Positions 7,617 to 17,427 of a stretch of 52,202 nucleotides of DNA are shown here, one piece after another. The DNA lies in assembly GCA_964505385.1 (NCBI GenBank), contig CAZDIA010000019.1, positions 1 through 52,202 on the forward strand, given 5' to 3'. This DNA is from SLJN01 sp964505385 (lineage in GTDB: Bacteria > Bacteroidota > Rhodothermia > Balneolales > Natronogracilivirgulaceae). Numbering within the stretch: the first letter of the stretch is position 1; each line of letters starts with the position of its first letter. The position numbers and the translations under genes are program-made. The notes beneath the pieces were generated by a model that did no database searches, had not been told where the DNA came from, and was given only the letters and a program-made list of their open reading frames with translations.

Positions 7617-9227
7617 ATGACTACTTATGATGTAATAGTGATCGGTTCAGGCCATAATGGATTAACTACTGGTTGTTATCTTGCACAGGCTGGTTATAAA
7701 GTTCTGGTGTTGGAAAAAAGGGATAGCATAGGCGGGGCTGTATGCACGGAAACAATGTTTGAGGATAAGAATGCTGGCGGCGGTTATAAAATCGATGTGG
7801 GTTCTTCGGCTCATTTTATGATACATCAGACACCAGTGATTAAGGAGCTGCAGCTGGAAGATTACGGTCTTGAGTATATTGAAATGGATCCCTTTATGTC
7901 CTATCCGCTACCGGATCGCCGGGGAGTTATCCATTTTCGGCGGGATGTGGAGCAGACAATAGAATCTATAAAGGAGGTAAGCCCGGTTGATGGAGACAAT
8001 TACAGGGATTTTATTGAATTCTGGACGCGAATCAACAAAGGAGTGCTGAAGGCGTTTCTGGTGCCGCCAAAAGGATCAAAAATGTTTACTGAAATAGCCA
8101 AAGGCCAGATGCGGGATGGTTCGATGTTCAAAAAAGGGGAACAGGTGGATGGCCTGCGGCGTATTTTGAGCAGCTACGGGCAGGTAGTGGATGAGGCGTT
8201 TGAATCCCCGTATGTTAAAGCGGCAATGCTGTGGTTTGCCGCACAATCCGGACCAACACCGGATCAATCCGCTACCGGGGATTTTGCCGGTTGGCAGGCT
8301 ATGCTGCATCAAAGCGGTGGTAAGCGGCCTAAAGGTGGCAGCGGGATGCTCACTCAGGCAATGAAGAGAAAAATTGAAGCACATGGCGGAGAAGTTCGCG
8401 CATCCGCACCTGTCAGCGAAATTGTTATAGAGGATGGCAAAGCAACCGGAGTGATTACTTCAGCTGGAGAGCGAATTAATGCAAAAGCGGTTGTATCAAA
8501 TGCCCATATTCAAACGACGATGCTGAATCTTGTGCCACGTAAGCATGTGCAGGATCATCTGCGCAGGCGGGTGGAGCACATCAATGTGGGTAATGGGTTC
8601 GGCATGGTAATCAGGTGTGCAGTGGATGAGCTTCCGCAATATTCGGCTTGTCCGGATGATGAATTGATTCACAATGGGTTACAGCTTCTTGTGCCCTCCC
8701 CGGAATATATGGAGCGGGCTATCGGTGATTATCACAAAGGACAACCGCCGGAAAATCCGGCAGTGCTGGCGATGACATTTACGAAAATCGATCCGACCTT
8801 AGCTCCTGAAGGAAAGCATTTATTGTATGCATGGGCGCAATGGCATCCATATCAGCTTGCTGACGGGAAAAGCTGGGATGATATCCGGGAACAGGAAGCG
8901 GAGAAAATCTACAATGTAGTTGAGCAGTATGCGCCGAATATGAAAGACAAGCGAATTGACTGGTACATTCAATCACCACTTGATATCGAGCGAAAACATG
9001 GGTTGCTTCGCGGTAATGTGATGCATGTGGAAATGACATTTGAACAGATGTTCATGTTTCGTCCGACTCCGGAATTAAGTCAGTATAAAACTCCGATTAA
9101 AAATCTGTACCTTTCCAGCGCATCCTGTCATCCTGGCGGTGGTGTGTTTGCGGCGGCCGGATACAATGCGGCGAAGATCATCAAATCGGAAATCGGCAAA
9201 CGAGGATGGTTTTCTGTTCGTAAGTAA
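7617..9227 (+). CDS. FAD-dependent oxidoreductase, phytoene desaturase/PYROXD2 family
   Basis: A 536-residue flavoprotein with the N-terminal dinucleotide fold VIGSGHNGLTTGCYLAQAG (about 8-26), the GG motif after it (RDSIGGAVCTE) and the C-terminal FAD-closing motif ASCHPGGGVFAAAGYNAAK. This set defines the CrtI-like superfamily, which includes phytoene desaturases, CrtO-type carotene ketolases and the PYROXD2 group; the 530-residue length best suits the last two. No carotenoid genes such as crtB or crtY are adjacent; a UbiA prenyltransferase lies far away at 41.5 kb. The exact substrate is unknown. Start is ATG at 7617. Confidence 0.85.
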   Translation: MTTYDVIVIGSGHNGLTTGCYLAQAGYKVLVLEKRDSIGGAVCTETMFEDKNAGGGYKIDVGSSAHFMIHQTPVIKELQLEDYGLEYIEMDPFMSYPLPDRRGVIHFRRDVEQTIESIKEVSPVDGDNYRDFIEFWTRINKGVLKAFLVPPKGSKMFTEIAKGQMRDGSMFKKGEQVDGLRRILSSYGQVVDEAFESPYVKAAMLWFAAQSGPTPDQSATGDFAGWQAMLHQSGGKRPKGGSGMLTQAMKRKIEAHGGEVRASAPVSEIVIEDGKATGVITSAGERINAKAVVSNAHIQTTMLNLVPRKHVQDHLRRRVEHINVGNGFGMVIRCAVDELPQYSACPDDELIHNGLQLLVPSPEYMERAIGDYHKGQPPENPAVLAMTFTKIDPTLAPEGKHLLYAWAQWHPYQLADGKSWDDIREQEAEKIYNVVEQYAPNMKDKRIDWYIQSPLDIERKHGLLRGNVMHVEMTFEQMFMFRPTPELSQYKTPIKNLYLSSASCHPGGGVFAAAGYNAAKIIKSEIGKRGWFSVRK

Positions 9228-9295
9228 CTTGCTATGATTACATAAATTTGGAAAGTTGACCGTTAACTCTCAGAGAGTATAGCGAACTAAGCTGA

Positions 9296-10381
9296 ATGGG
9301 AATTACAAACCCGGAATATCGAACAATATCAATTGGTGGGTTCAGAATCACTGTGGATCCACTTTTGCCTATTGTATTAGTATTGTTGGCATGGATACTC
9401 AGTGAGCGCTATTATCCTCATCTTATCTACAGTCCCGATACAACTTTATATTGGATTCTGGGTGGATCTTCTGCACTCATATTGAGTTTTTCAATTGTCA
9501 TTCACGAACTTGGCCACGCTTTTACTGCCAGAAAACTAAAACTGGATCTTGTCGGTATTCACCTGTTTTTATTTGGTGGTATGGCAGAGCTTAAGCAGCG
9601 CCCGATTCGACCCTATGAAGAATTTATGGTAGCTGTTTCCGGTCCGGTTGCATCTTTTATCTTGGCAGGTATCGGCTATCTGGTTATGATACAGGTAGAG
9701 CCGTTTCATACCCCGCTATATCTTCTTGCCCAGTTTTTATTTTTGATGAATCTGTTGCTTGGAGTGTTTAATCTGCTGCCCATCTTCCCGCTTGATGGTG
9801 GCAGGGTGTTACGGGCTATGATCTGGTGGTACCAGAAAAGATTTCATTATGCTTCGGTATTAACTTTTCAATCAAGTTCGGTGCTGATTGCAATACTATT
9901 TCTGGCTACAGGAATTTCAGCCTTTTTTCTCAGTTTGAATAATACCCTTTGGTTTGCCTTACTGGCTGTCTACTTAGGATATACCGCACTAACCGGTCGC
10001 AGTGAGCTGATAAACAAACCCAGATTTTCTGATCTGATTTTCAGAATTGATGGCGACCATACTCCCGCTCATATTATTGAGGAAATTCAAAGTGTAGGAG
10101 AGCATTACCTTGAAAGGTGCATCATCCCATATATTGAAAAGCAAAAATTAAAAGGAATGATCTACGGCTCCGATATTGTATTTCCGGATTTGTTAACTGA
10201 CCTTGAGCCGTATGTTCGCAATCCTCGGCCTGGTGATTACATCGAAATTGATGATCTTGAAACATACGATTCCAACATCAGGTACAATGCAGAATATATT
10301 CCGGTATTTCAAAGTAATGTATTTCTCGGGCTTTGTGATGCAAATGAAATGAGATTCTGGCTTTTGGAGCGTAAAACCTGA
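9296..10381 (+). CDS. site-2 protease (M50) family metalloprotease
   Basis: A polytopic membrane zinc protease (361 residues) of the S2P type, which cuts transmembrane substrates. HELGH at residues 70-74 lies in the second membrane helix and the third zinc ligand is in NLLPIFPLDGGRV (Asp167). Hydrophobic helices continue to about residue 235. The C-terminal 120 residues are soluble and weakly resemble a degraded CBS pair, but no clear motif is visible. It is followed 9 bases later by alr, so the two are probably cotranscribed. The substrate is unknown. Confidence 0.88.
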   Translation: MGITNPEYRTISIGGFRITVDPLLPIVLVLLAWILSERYYPHLIYSPDTTLYWILGGSSALILSFSIVIHELGHAFTARKLKLDLVGIHLFLFGGMAELKQRPIRPYEEFMVAVSGPVASFILAGIGYLVMIQVEPFHTPLYLLAQFLFLMNLLLGVFNLLPIFPLDGGRVLRAMIWWYQKRFHYASVLTFQSSSVLIAILFLATGISAFFLSLNNTLWFALLAVYLGYTALTGRSELINKPRFSDLIFRIDGDHTPAHIIEEIQSVGEHYLERCIIPYIEKQKLKGMIYGSDIVFPDLLTDLEPYVRNPRPGDYIEIDDLETYDSNIRYNAEYIPVFQSNVFLGLCDANEMRFWLLERKT

Positions 10382-10390
10382 TAAATTTTT

Positions 10391-11473
10391 ATGGAAAATT
10401 CTGTTAACGTGCCTCAAACGTTGCACTCTTATTTGGAAATTGACTTGCGGGCGCTTAGAAACAATGCAGAATATTTAAAAGATGTATTGCCTGATGGTAT
10501 CCGCCAAATGGCGGTGGTCAAATCCAATGCATATGGGCACGGAGCGGTTGAAATTTCCCGTGAATTAGAAGGCAGGGTCTCCTGGCTGGCGGTGGCTCAT
10601 GTGTATGAAGCGATAGAATTGCGACAGGCCGGAATCAGATTGCCCATACTTGTCTTTGGAGTGCCTGTTGAAGAAACTGCATCACTTTATAGCGAATGGG
10701 ATCTGACAGCAGTAGTCAGTGATTTGAATCATTTTAACATACTGCCGGAGGGTACTAAAGCACATCTGCAGTTTGATACGGGGATGAGCCGACTTGGCAT
10801 ACGCCCCGAACAGGCAAATGATGCGCTTGAGGAAATTAAAAAAGAGAAGTTATCGGTTTCAGGCGTAATGAGTCACCTTGCCTGTGCTGATGATACGAAA
10901 TCCCCAAAGACAAAACAGCAAATCGAGCTGGCTAAATCTTTGTTCTCCGGGTTTCCGGATGATTACGATCGGCATATTCACAATACGGCCGGCCTGCTAT
11001 ATCACTTTGATCCGGCTTTTACTTTAGTACGCCACGGCATCGGTATGTATGGGTATGATCCGGCGGTGAATCCCAAACATAATTTAGAGCCTGTTTTGAC
11101 CTGGAAATCCAGGGTAATGCAAACGAAGCCGGTTAAAAAAGGGGAGACAATAAGCTATGGCGCGAAATGGCAGGCTGACCGTGATGGCCGGCTCCTCGTT
11201 GTTCCTGTCGGTTATTCAGACGGACTTCCAAGGAATATGACTGATAAAGTCGCATTTAAATTGAATGGAAAGGAGATGGACGTCAAAGGTGTGGTGACGA
11301 TGGAATATACTATGCTATTCACAGATCATTTTGGGGAAGATGGTGATGAGGTTACGGTTTTTGGCAAGCATGATAATGATGTGAGGCTGCTTTCTGATGC
11401 CGCAAATACCATCACCTACGAACTGCTTACACGAATTCCCGCGAAGATACCGAGGTATTATCTCAATAAGTGA
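10391..11473 (+). CDS. alr: alanine racemase
   Basis: A PLP enzyme interconverting L- and D-alanine and supplying D-Ala for peptidoglycan. The 360-residue protein has the PLP-lysine motif AVVKSNAYGHGA (Lys44), RLGIRPEQ and HNTAGLL in the barrel, and the C-terminal-domain element ISYGAKWQA, with the catalytic Tyr of the partner subunit, followed by VPVGYSDGLPR. The ATG at 10391 follows the M50 protease stop by 9 bases, indicating an operon. The length is typical for the family. Confidence 0.96.
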   Translation: MENSVNVPQTLHSYLEIDLRALRNNAEYLKDVLPDGIRQMAVVKSNAYGHGAVEISRELEGRVSWLAVAHVYEAIELRQAGIRLPILVFGVPVEETASLYSEWDLTAVVSDLNHFNILPEGTKAHLQFDTGMSRLGIRPEQANDALEEIKKEKLSVSGVMSHLACADDTKSPKTKQQIELAKSLFSGFPDDYDRHIHNTAGLLYHFDPAFTLVRHGIGMYGYDPAVNPKHNLEPVLTWKSRVMQTKPVKKGETISYGAKWQADRDGRLLVVPVGYSDGLPRNMTDKVAFKLNGKEMDVKGVVTMEYTMLFTDHFGEDGDEVTVFGKHDNDVRLLSDAANTITYELLTRIPAKIPRYYLNK

Positions 11474-11487
11474 CCCAACCCATCAAC

Positions 11488-11970
11488 TTAGTCCATAATT
11501 TCATCAAGTATGATGTGGTAATGGATATCATCGTCGCCGGTGGCCTGGTATGCATAATCCGAAGGAATGATCAGAGTTCGTTCTCCTCCTTCACGCATGC
11601 CCTGCATTCCTAATCGCAACCCCTGGCTGCGCTCTCTTAAATTTAGTTGCATTGGGTCTTCTCTGCCGTTGGACCAGGAGCTTTCCTGAATATCACCGTC
11701 AATAGTCTGGTCGTCCGTCGTGTAAATATTGGTCCTCAGTGCGTATCGAACATCAACTATGTCTTCCTCGGCAGCATGATTATCACCTTCACCTTCCTCA
11801 TGAATGTAGATTATTATTCCGCTATCAAGAACTTCCCGCTCGACACCGGTTGTGTCCGGAGCTTCCGGAACAGTACTTAAATCTTCAGTCGGAAACTGAT
11901 CATCTTCATCACATGAAGTTATGAAACCCAGGAAAAGCAGTAAGGTGGCAAATGGGAGAATTCGTAGCAT
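11488..11970 (-). CDS. FKBP-type peptidyl-prolyl isomerase-like lipoprotein
   Basis: A 160-residue lipoprotein: hydrophobic LRILPFATLLLFL, then the lipobox-like GFITSC, then an acidic linker. The rest follows the FKBP fold: VDVRYALRT, LRLGMQGMREGGERTLIIP, then YAYQ and a closing YHIILDEI. Such proteins assist folding in the periplasm or are catalytically weak relatives; several FKBP active-site aromatics cannot be assigned by eye. I chose the ATG at 11970 over the upstream in-frame start at 12006 because it puts the signal peptide at the N terminus. It is convergent with alr, 14 bases apart. Confidence 0.82.
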   Translation of the reverse strand: MLRILPFATLLLFLGFITSCDEDDQFPTEDLSTVPEAPDTTGVEREVLDSGIIIYIHEEGEGDNHAAEEDIVDVRYALRTNIYTTDDQTIDGDIQESSWSNGREDPMQLNLRERSQGLRLGMQGMREGGERTLIIPSDYAYQATGDDDIHYHIILDEIMD

Positions 11971-12102
11971 GGAGTTTATTTGGATGTTTTGGTTTTGATT
12001 TATCAAAATAACGGATTATCGCGATTCGAGGTATTTTAAAAGCAATTATCACCCATCACAAAAATCTCGGATGCATTGATCCGATCCCTTCACAACACTA
12101 AT

Positions 12103-12128
12103 TTTTTGGCCTTGATCCCGGCCAAAAA
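12103..12128. other. hairpin behind GT4 gene
   Basis: A perfect 9-bp inverted repeat (TTTTTGGCC / GGCCAAAAA) with an 8-base loop lies 22 bases past the glycosyltransferase stop. The T run precedes and the A run follows the GC core on both strands, the reverse of a classic intrinsic terminator, so its role is uncertain. Confidence 0.5.
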
Positions 12129-12150
12129 GATAATTTTGCAACGTAATCTG

Positions 12151-13287
12151 TTAGGTGAATACTTTGATCAAATTCAGAATTCTTTCAGCGTAAATTCTTT
12201 GACCGTAACGTTGTAAAGCATGGTCTCTTATTTTTTGAAGATCATATTTATGATATTCTTTCTGTAGCTGATTTACGGCATCCCCGAGTTCCTCAGCGTT
12301 GCCGACATTGGCTAGGATACCGCAATCTTCAGTAACAAAATCTTCAGGGCCGCCGCTTCTGGTGGACACGACAGGCCGGCCGGCTGACATCATTTCCAGA
12401 ATTGGCATTCCAAATGGTTCCACATGGCTGGTTGAAATCAGCGCATGATGATTTTGCAAGATGTCAACCATCTCCGACCTATCATTGAGAGGGCGGAATG
12501 AAATGTTGTTTTTCAGTTCATTGTCATTTTTAAGGGTATTAAAATCACCGTCACCAACAATAGTAAGTTGCCAGTCGGTATGGTCGAGTCCGGAGAAAAC
12601 TTCGTGGAGTAATTCAGGGCCATTCCTGAAGGTGTCATCACCAATAAAAAGCCACCGGAAAGGCATCTCAGGAGGTGATTTCAAATCCGCTGTTTGAAAT
12701 TCGTGTCCAATCACATTACCAACTACGCCAACATAGTCGTGCATGGATTCCGGTAAATATCCAATAAGCAGATCTTTTACAGAATTGGAAACTCCGGCAA
12801 TAAAGGAGGTTTTACTATAAATTTTGATAATTTCTTCGAACTCATTCTTGAGCATGCGTTCAAGATGGGAAACGTGTTCGATCGTCCCGAATTTATTCCC
12901 GTAATTTTCATGAATCCAGCGCGCCCATCTGCCGGCCGGAAGCACATTGTGTGCAATCAAAAAGTCAGGGCGGCGGCCAAACTCACGTTCGACTCTGTGA
13001 AAACCGGCCAAAATTGCTTCTTGTTCCGCTTTTAATTTCCAACCGGCAAATTTGTGAGATGCAACAGGCCAGGAGCCGGACCAGATCCAAATCGAATCTT
13101 CATAACCGGAATATTCCTCGGGCTTTCGTCGACGCGCCTGCCACCAATCCGGAATTTCAATTGAGAGAACTGCAACATCAGCTACCTGTGAAAGTGCGCG
13201 TGCGTGATCCCGATAAGTTAATCCCGCAAGTGGTTGAGCAGAAGAGGGATAGGTATCACACAGATAAATGATGAGGGGTCGGGCCAA
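12151..13287 (-). CDS. glycosyltransferase family 4
   Basis: A GT-B glycosyltransferase of 378 residues. The C-terminal nucleotide-sugar site is clear: EPFGMPILEMMSAGRPVVST (the E-x7-E element of GT4 enzymes), then GGPEDFV and a short helix region. The N-terminal domain carries LIAHNVLPAGRWARW, typical of the acceptor half. It transfers a sugar to an unknown cell-surface or lipid acceptor. The start is TTG at 13287: an in-frame stop lies at 13303-13305 and no ATG or GTG lies before the first beta strand. No other polysaccharide genes are adjacent; a GT2 enzyme lies at 47 kb. Confidence 0.88.
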   Translation of the reverse strand: MARPLIIYLCDTYPSSAQPLAGLTYRDHARALSQVADVAVLSIEIPDWWQARRRKPEEYSGYEDSIWIWSGSWPVASHKFAGWKLKAEQEAILAGFHRVEREFGRRPDFLIAHNVLPAGRWARWIHENYGNKFGTIEHVSHLERMLKNEFEEIIKIYSKTSFIAGVSNSVKDLLIGYLPESMHDYVGVVGNVIGHEFQTADLKSPPEMPFRWLFIGDDTFRNGPELLHEVFSGLDHTDWQLTIVGDGDFNTLKNDNELKNNISFRPLNDRSEMVDILQNHHALISTSHVEPFGMPILEMMSAGRPVVSTRSGGPEDFVTEDCGILANVGNAEELGDAVNQLQKEYHKYDLQKIRDHALQRYGQRIYAERILNLIKVFT

Positions 13288-13353
13288 GCTTAACTTCGGA
13301 AATTATTTATTGCGGTTACGTTGATGTTATGTTCGTATTAGTATTTCAGGAAG

Positions 13354-15369
13354 TCAAGCTTGTTCTTCAATCTTTTTCCCGAACTGCTCAGATGAGGTGA
13401 CCGGAGCTTCACAGTGGAAGTTATGGCAGATGTAAGCGGCAGATTTTCCGTTCATCGGAGTTTTGCCGATGAGAGTGGGATGCGAGTAATCGGTACTTGG
13501 GTCAGCCATGATAACCAGGTCGAAGGGGTGATATTGGTTCTGCCACAGACTGAGGAAATCTTCCGCTTCGGCTCCGGTAAGCACGATTTCCCGACGGTCC
13601 GCCAATAAAAATGTTGCAGCCTGCAACTGATAACCAAATCCAGTGGCATGTTCTGAAGCTATGGCCATTAACCGCGCGGTGGCTTTTTCTGCGATAGAAA
13701 CCAGTTCCGGCTCTCCTGTGATCCAACCGGTGCGAAGTAATCCCATGGTGGCAGATGAGGTTCCTCCGGGCAAGGCGTTGTCAAAAATATCCCTTCGATT
13801 AGCTATTAGTTCATCATGAAACTCTGTTGTGTATGAAAAAGCGGACTTCTTTTCATCCCAGAACATTTTAGTAATTTCACCGGCGATGGTATGAGCGGTG
13901 TTCAGGTATTTTTCATTGCCCGTAATTTGAAATGCAAGGCAGAGTCCTTCGGCAACCTGGCCGTAATCGTCAAGAAAAGCGGGTTGTTGTACTTGTCCGT
14001 CTTTGTAAATTCTCCATAATTGTTTTTTATCCCACAAGGTATCACAGATAAAATCGGCGTTGGCTACGGCGAGGCGATGAGCAGTGTCGTGGCTGAACAA
14101 AAGCGCAGTTTTAGCTAATGCTTTTAGCATCATACCGTTCCAAGCAGCTATAGCCTTGTCGTCAAGGGCGGGGCGGGTGCGTTTCGCTCTTGCATCAAAT
14201 AGTTTTTTTCGGATGGATTTAATTTGTTCACGTTCCTCATTAGTTATATCACTTATCTCCCGGTATTGTGTGGGAATGTTGACACCCTCCCAGTTTCCCG
14301 CCTCTGTGAAACCATACCACTTTTGGGCTGTGTCCAATTCCTGATCACTTAAAATTTGCTGCAACTCATCAAATTTCCAGATATAAAACTTACCCTCTAC
14401 TCCTTCTGTGTCGGCATCAAGAGCGGAATAAAATTCGCCTTTTGAACCCGTCATCTCACGTTCGAGCCAGCCGATGGTGTCGTTGAGCGCATCCCGGAAC
14501 AGATGCTTATCAGATATTTTGCAAATATCGGCAAGTGTTGATACAAGCAGCGCATTATCGTAGAGCATTTTTTCAAAGTGGGGTACAAGCCATTGATTAT
14601 CAGTGCTGTAGCGGTGAAAACCGCCGCCAATCTGATCAAACAAACCGCCGCGGACCATCTTTTCAATTGAGTGCAATGCCATAGATTGGGCATCACGTCC
14701 GCCGGAGATTTTATCATACTGCAATAGAAATTCATGACTCATCCCCTGGGGAAATTTTGGTGCTTTGCCGAATCCCCCGTAAACCGGCTCGAACTGATCC
14801 TTAAATACCGAAACCGCTTTATCAAGATTTTCCCGGTTTAATTCGCCGGCTTCGACATGGTCGTACAGGTCGGATGAAATCGCCTTGTAAACTTCTTCGG
14901 TGCGCTCAAGCAATTTATCTTTTTGTTGCCGGTACAGCTGGTCCACCCGGCGGCAAATAGCAATGAATCCAGGGCGGCCCTGCATCGAATCTTTGGGAAA
15001 ATATGTTCCGCCGAATACCGGTTTTTGATCCGGAGTTAACCAGATGCTCATTGGCCACCCACCCATGCCGGTCATTACCTGAATGGCTTCCATGTATAAT
15101 GCATCCAGATCAGGGCGTTCTTCCCGGTCCACTTTGATGTTGACGAAAAGCTCGTTCATTACCTTTGCCGTCTCTTCATCCTCGAATGATTCGCGCTCCA
15201 TCACATGACACCAATGGCAGCTGGAGTAGCCGATACTCAGGAATATAAGTTTATCTTCATCTTTCGCTTTCTTTAAAGCCTCATCGCCCCACGGATACCA
15301 ATCGACAGGGTTGTGTGCATGTTGTTGAAGATATGGTGAGGACTCGTTAGCGAGACGGTTAGGTGCCAT
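13354..15369 (-). CDS. YyaL/DUF255 thioredoxin-domain protein (SSP411 family)
   Basis: A 671-residue cytoplasmic protein of the widely conserved DUF255 family (bacterial YyaL, human SPATA20/SSP411). The N-terminal thioredoxin-like domain has the signature HNPVDWYPWG and CHWCHVMERESF (Cys51, Cys54) followed by KVDREERPD. The remainder is an (alpha/alpha)6-barrel-like region similar to N-acylglucosamine epimerase and cellobiose epimerase folds (GGFHRYS, WLVPHFEKMLYDNA, LDADTEG). The biochemical role of the family is not settled. Length and start (ATG at 15369) fit. Confidence 0.9.
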   Translation of the reverse strand: MAPNRLANESSPYLQQHAHNPVDWYPWGDEALKKAKDEDKLIFLSIGYSSCHWCHVMERESFEDEETAKVMNELFVNIKVDREERPDLDALYMEAIQVMTGMGGWPMSIWLTPDQKPVFGGTYFPKDSMQGRPGFIAICRRVDQLYRQQKDKLLERTEEVYKAISSDLYDHVEAGELNRENLDKAVSVFKDQFEPVYGGFGKAPKFPQGMSHEFLLQYDKISGGRDAQSMALHSIEKMVRGGLFDQIGGGFHRYSTDNQWLVPHFEKMLYDNALLVSTLADICKISDKHLFRDALNDTIGWLEREMTGSKGEFYSALDADTEGVEGKFYIWKFDELQQILSDQELDTAQKWYGFTEAGNWEGVNIPTQYREISDITNEEREQIKSIRKKLFDARAKRTRPALDDKAIAAWNGMMLKALAKTALLFSHDTAHRLAVANADFICDTLWDKKQLWRIYKDGQVQQPAFLDDYGQVAEGLCLAFQITGNEKYLNTAHTIAGEITKMFWDEKKSAFSYTTEFHDELIANRRDIFDNALPGGTSSATMGLLRTGWITGEPELVSIAEKATARLMAIASEHATGFGYQLQAATFLLADRREIVLTGAEAEDFLSLWQNQYHPFDLVIMADPSTDYSHPTLIGKTPMNGKSAAYICHNFHCEAPVTSSEQFGKKIEEQA

Positions 15370-15452
15370 ATATAATTTAGATTAGGATTTAATGACGTTG
15401 CACCATTTTAACAAAAGGAGAATAGAAAGAAGTTTCAGATGAGTTATGATAA

Positions 15453-16814
15453 TCAATTCATCCTTTCTTCTATTTCCCGGAGCATCTCGTCAAGGTTGGC
15501 CCGATCAAAATAATCACCGGCGGAAACCACGCCGGCTATGTGATCCTTTAAAGAAACGGACTCCAGGGGATTGGTTTCAAGTAGCAGCAAGTCAGCCCTG
15601 AAACCCGGTTGCACTTTACCGGTAGTGTCTTCTTCACCAAGATATTCTCCCACATTCGTAGTAGCGGTTTGTAAAGCTTCAAAAGGGGAGAGGCCGGCAC
15701 GGACCAATGATTCAAGCTCACGGTGTGCCGAGAATCCGGGTGGATTAAAAATCTGAGGAGCGTCGGCGCCAAGCATTAAACCAGCATCGTGTTGATGCAG
15801 GGCATAGGTTAACTGATCCCGTAGTTCCAAAAACTGACGCGCTTGCTCCGGGTCGTAATCGTCATCTGCGCGAACATCTTCCACGTAATTTGCCCATCCT
15901 TCGGACATATCTTCCGGTATAAATTCCATGCCCGGCCAGCTCATCATGGTTTCAACATCATAATCAGGATGAAATACATTTTCGAGCAACGTGTTTGTGG
16001 GCACATTCCAGGTACCGGCTTCTGCAGTTTTTCGGGCGGCTTCATCGATGAGGTCGGGATCAGCTTCGTAAGTAAGGTCATATCCGAAATAAATGATCGG
16101 AGGGTCTTCACGATCCGCGGCGTCACCGGCAAGAAATTCCATATACCGGTCGAGGTGGTCGATGGTGCCTTTGCCCGCCTCGAGACTTCGCTCAAGTCCG
16201 ACATCCAGTGAGATGTGTCCTGAAAATTCGATATCCTGCCGGTGCGCCTCTTCGACAATAGCTTCGAAATGCTCTGATTCAATTCCGGGATGAAATTTCA
16301 GCAGATCATATCCGGCTTCAGCCTGCTCCCTGACCATCTGTCGTGCAGATTCGGCATCCTCTACTGAGTTACCGCTAAAAGACGGACCAGAAGTTTTGAT
16401 CCGCGGACTGATAATTTCGCCGGCTTCCGCTTGTTCTCTCAATTCCAGATGCAGCGGGGAACCGAGCATTCCGCGAATAGTGGTGATTCCCTGTGACAGA
16501 TACAATTTTAATACATCGGTGATGTAGTCGCCATTTTGCTGTTCGGATGGTATATGAGCGTGCATTTCCGCCAGACCTGGCATCAGATAGTAATCACCGG
16601 TAACTACTTCTGCATTTTCCGGAATAGTGGCTTGATCAGCAGCTCCTACCCAGCTGATCGTTCCGTTTTCAATTATGACGGTTTGATTTTCCTCGATCTG
16701 CTCATCCTCCATGGTTAGCACATTTACATTATCAAATACCACCGGATTTGCAACAGTCGAATTTGTAACCAGAAATAGCAAAGCTGAAAAAATTAAAAGC
16801 GCGATCTTTATCAT
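15453..16814 (-). CDS. exported amidohydrolase family protein
   Basis: A metal-dependent hydrolase of the imidazolonepropionase-like branch of the amidohydrolase superfamily, 453 residues. An N-terminal signal peptide (MIKIALLIFSALLFLV, cleavage near TVANP) sends it to the periplasm. Metal-site motifs in order are MPGLAEMHAHIP (HxH), LLKFH (bridging Lys), GHISLDVG, IDHLD and LMLGADAP (Asp). The first in-frame ATG is at 16874, but the one at 16814 puts the signal peptide at the start and is preferred. It lies beside exported peptidases, which suggests scavenging of peptides or cyclic amides; the substrate is unknown. Confidence 0.87.
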   Translation of the reverse strand: MIKIALLIFSALLFLVTNSTVANPVVFDNVNVLTMEDEQIEENQTVIIENGTISWVGAADQATIPENAEVVTGDYYLMPGLAEMHAHIPSEQQNGDYITDVLKLYLSQGITTIRGMLGSPLHLELREQAEAGEIISPRIKTSGPSFSGNSVEDAESARQMVREQAEAGYDLLKFHPGIESEHFEAIVEEAHRQDIEFSGHISLDVGLERSLEAGKGTIDHLDRYMEFLAGDAADREDPPIIYFGYDLTYEADPDLIDEAARKTAEAGTWNVPTNTLLENVFHPDYDVETMMSWPGMEFIPEDMSEGWANYVEDVRADDDYDPEQARQFLELRDQLTYALHQHDAGLMLGADAPQIFNPPGFSAHRELESLVRAGLSPFEALQTATTNVGEYLGEEDTTGKVQPGFRADLLLLETNPLESVSLKDHIAGVVSAGDYFDRANLDEMLREIEERMN

Positions 16815-17017
16815 AACAGAAAGGTTTGGTTGCGGTTGAGTATGTTGGGTGTCCTTTACTGTTCTTAATGGCATTTAGTTGCAGTAAAATTCACATATCC
16901 TTGCAAGTCATTCTATAAGCATAAAGATTATTTATAATTGATCTAAAAATGAACTTTTGTAAATTGTAGCGTTGTTATATGTTTCTTTTAACCACTCTAA
17001 AATGTAATAATAAATCT

Positions 17018-17371
17018 ATGAAAGATAGAGAACAACTTTCACGTCGTGATTTTGTACGCAAGCTTTCTGTTTTTGGGGTAGCAGGTCTTGGTGCAGGAAC
17101 TATACTCAAAGCTTGTGGTAACGGGGAAGATCCTGAAGCAGATGCTGATGATCCATGTGCTGATTTAAGTGGCCTTTCTGAACAGGAAATCCAAGAGCGT
17201 GAGGAAGTTTATGAATATGTAGCCGAAACTCCAAACCCCGATGAGCGTTGCGATAACTGCCAGTTTTGGGAGCCTGATGAATATGGTGAAGAATGCGGCG
17301 GTTGCGAGCTGTTTGCCGGTCCCGTTCACCCGGGCGGCTGGTGCAATACATGGGTGCCAAAAGAGGCATAA
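17018..17371 (+). CDS. high-potential iron-sulfur protein (HiPIP), Tat-exported
   Basis: A small periplasmic electron carrier of 117 residues. The twin-arginine signal SRRDFVRKLSVFGVAG (residues 8-23) fits export in folded form with the cluster inserted. The four [4Fe-4S] ligands are Cys78 and Cys81 (CDNCQFW), Cys96 (CELFAG) and Cys109 (GWCNTW), the HiPIP spacing. Extra cysteines at 33, 47 and 93 are unusual; Cys33 in TILKACG could be a Tat lipobox that anchors the protein to a membrane. In Rhodothermus marinus a HiPIP donates electrons to a terminal oxidase; no oxidase gene is nearby. The ATG at 17018 places the RR motif correctly (an upstream in-frame ATG at 16979 is less likely). Confidence 0.9.
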   Translation: MKDREQLSRRDFVRKLSVFGVAGLGAGTILKACGNGEDPEADADDPCADLSGLSEQEIQEREEVYEYVAETPNPDERCDNCQFWEPDEYGEECGGCELFAGPVHPGGWCNTWVPKEA

Positions 17372-17427
17372 TAAAAAATTGATTCGGTTTAGTATCGGAA
17401 GGGGGCGACCGATTTGGAATTGACTTA

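Noticed and set aside
7617..9227. Dedicated phytoene desaturase (crtI)
   Set aside because: Length and lack of neighbouring crtB/crtY do not support this; the PYROXD2/CrtO-like class fits as well or better, so no symbol was given.
12103..12128. Classic intrinsic terminator behind the GT4 gene
   Set aside because: The T run precedes and the A run follows the GC core on both strands, so the polarity is wrong for a U-tract terminator; kept only as a hairpin.
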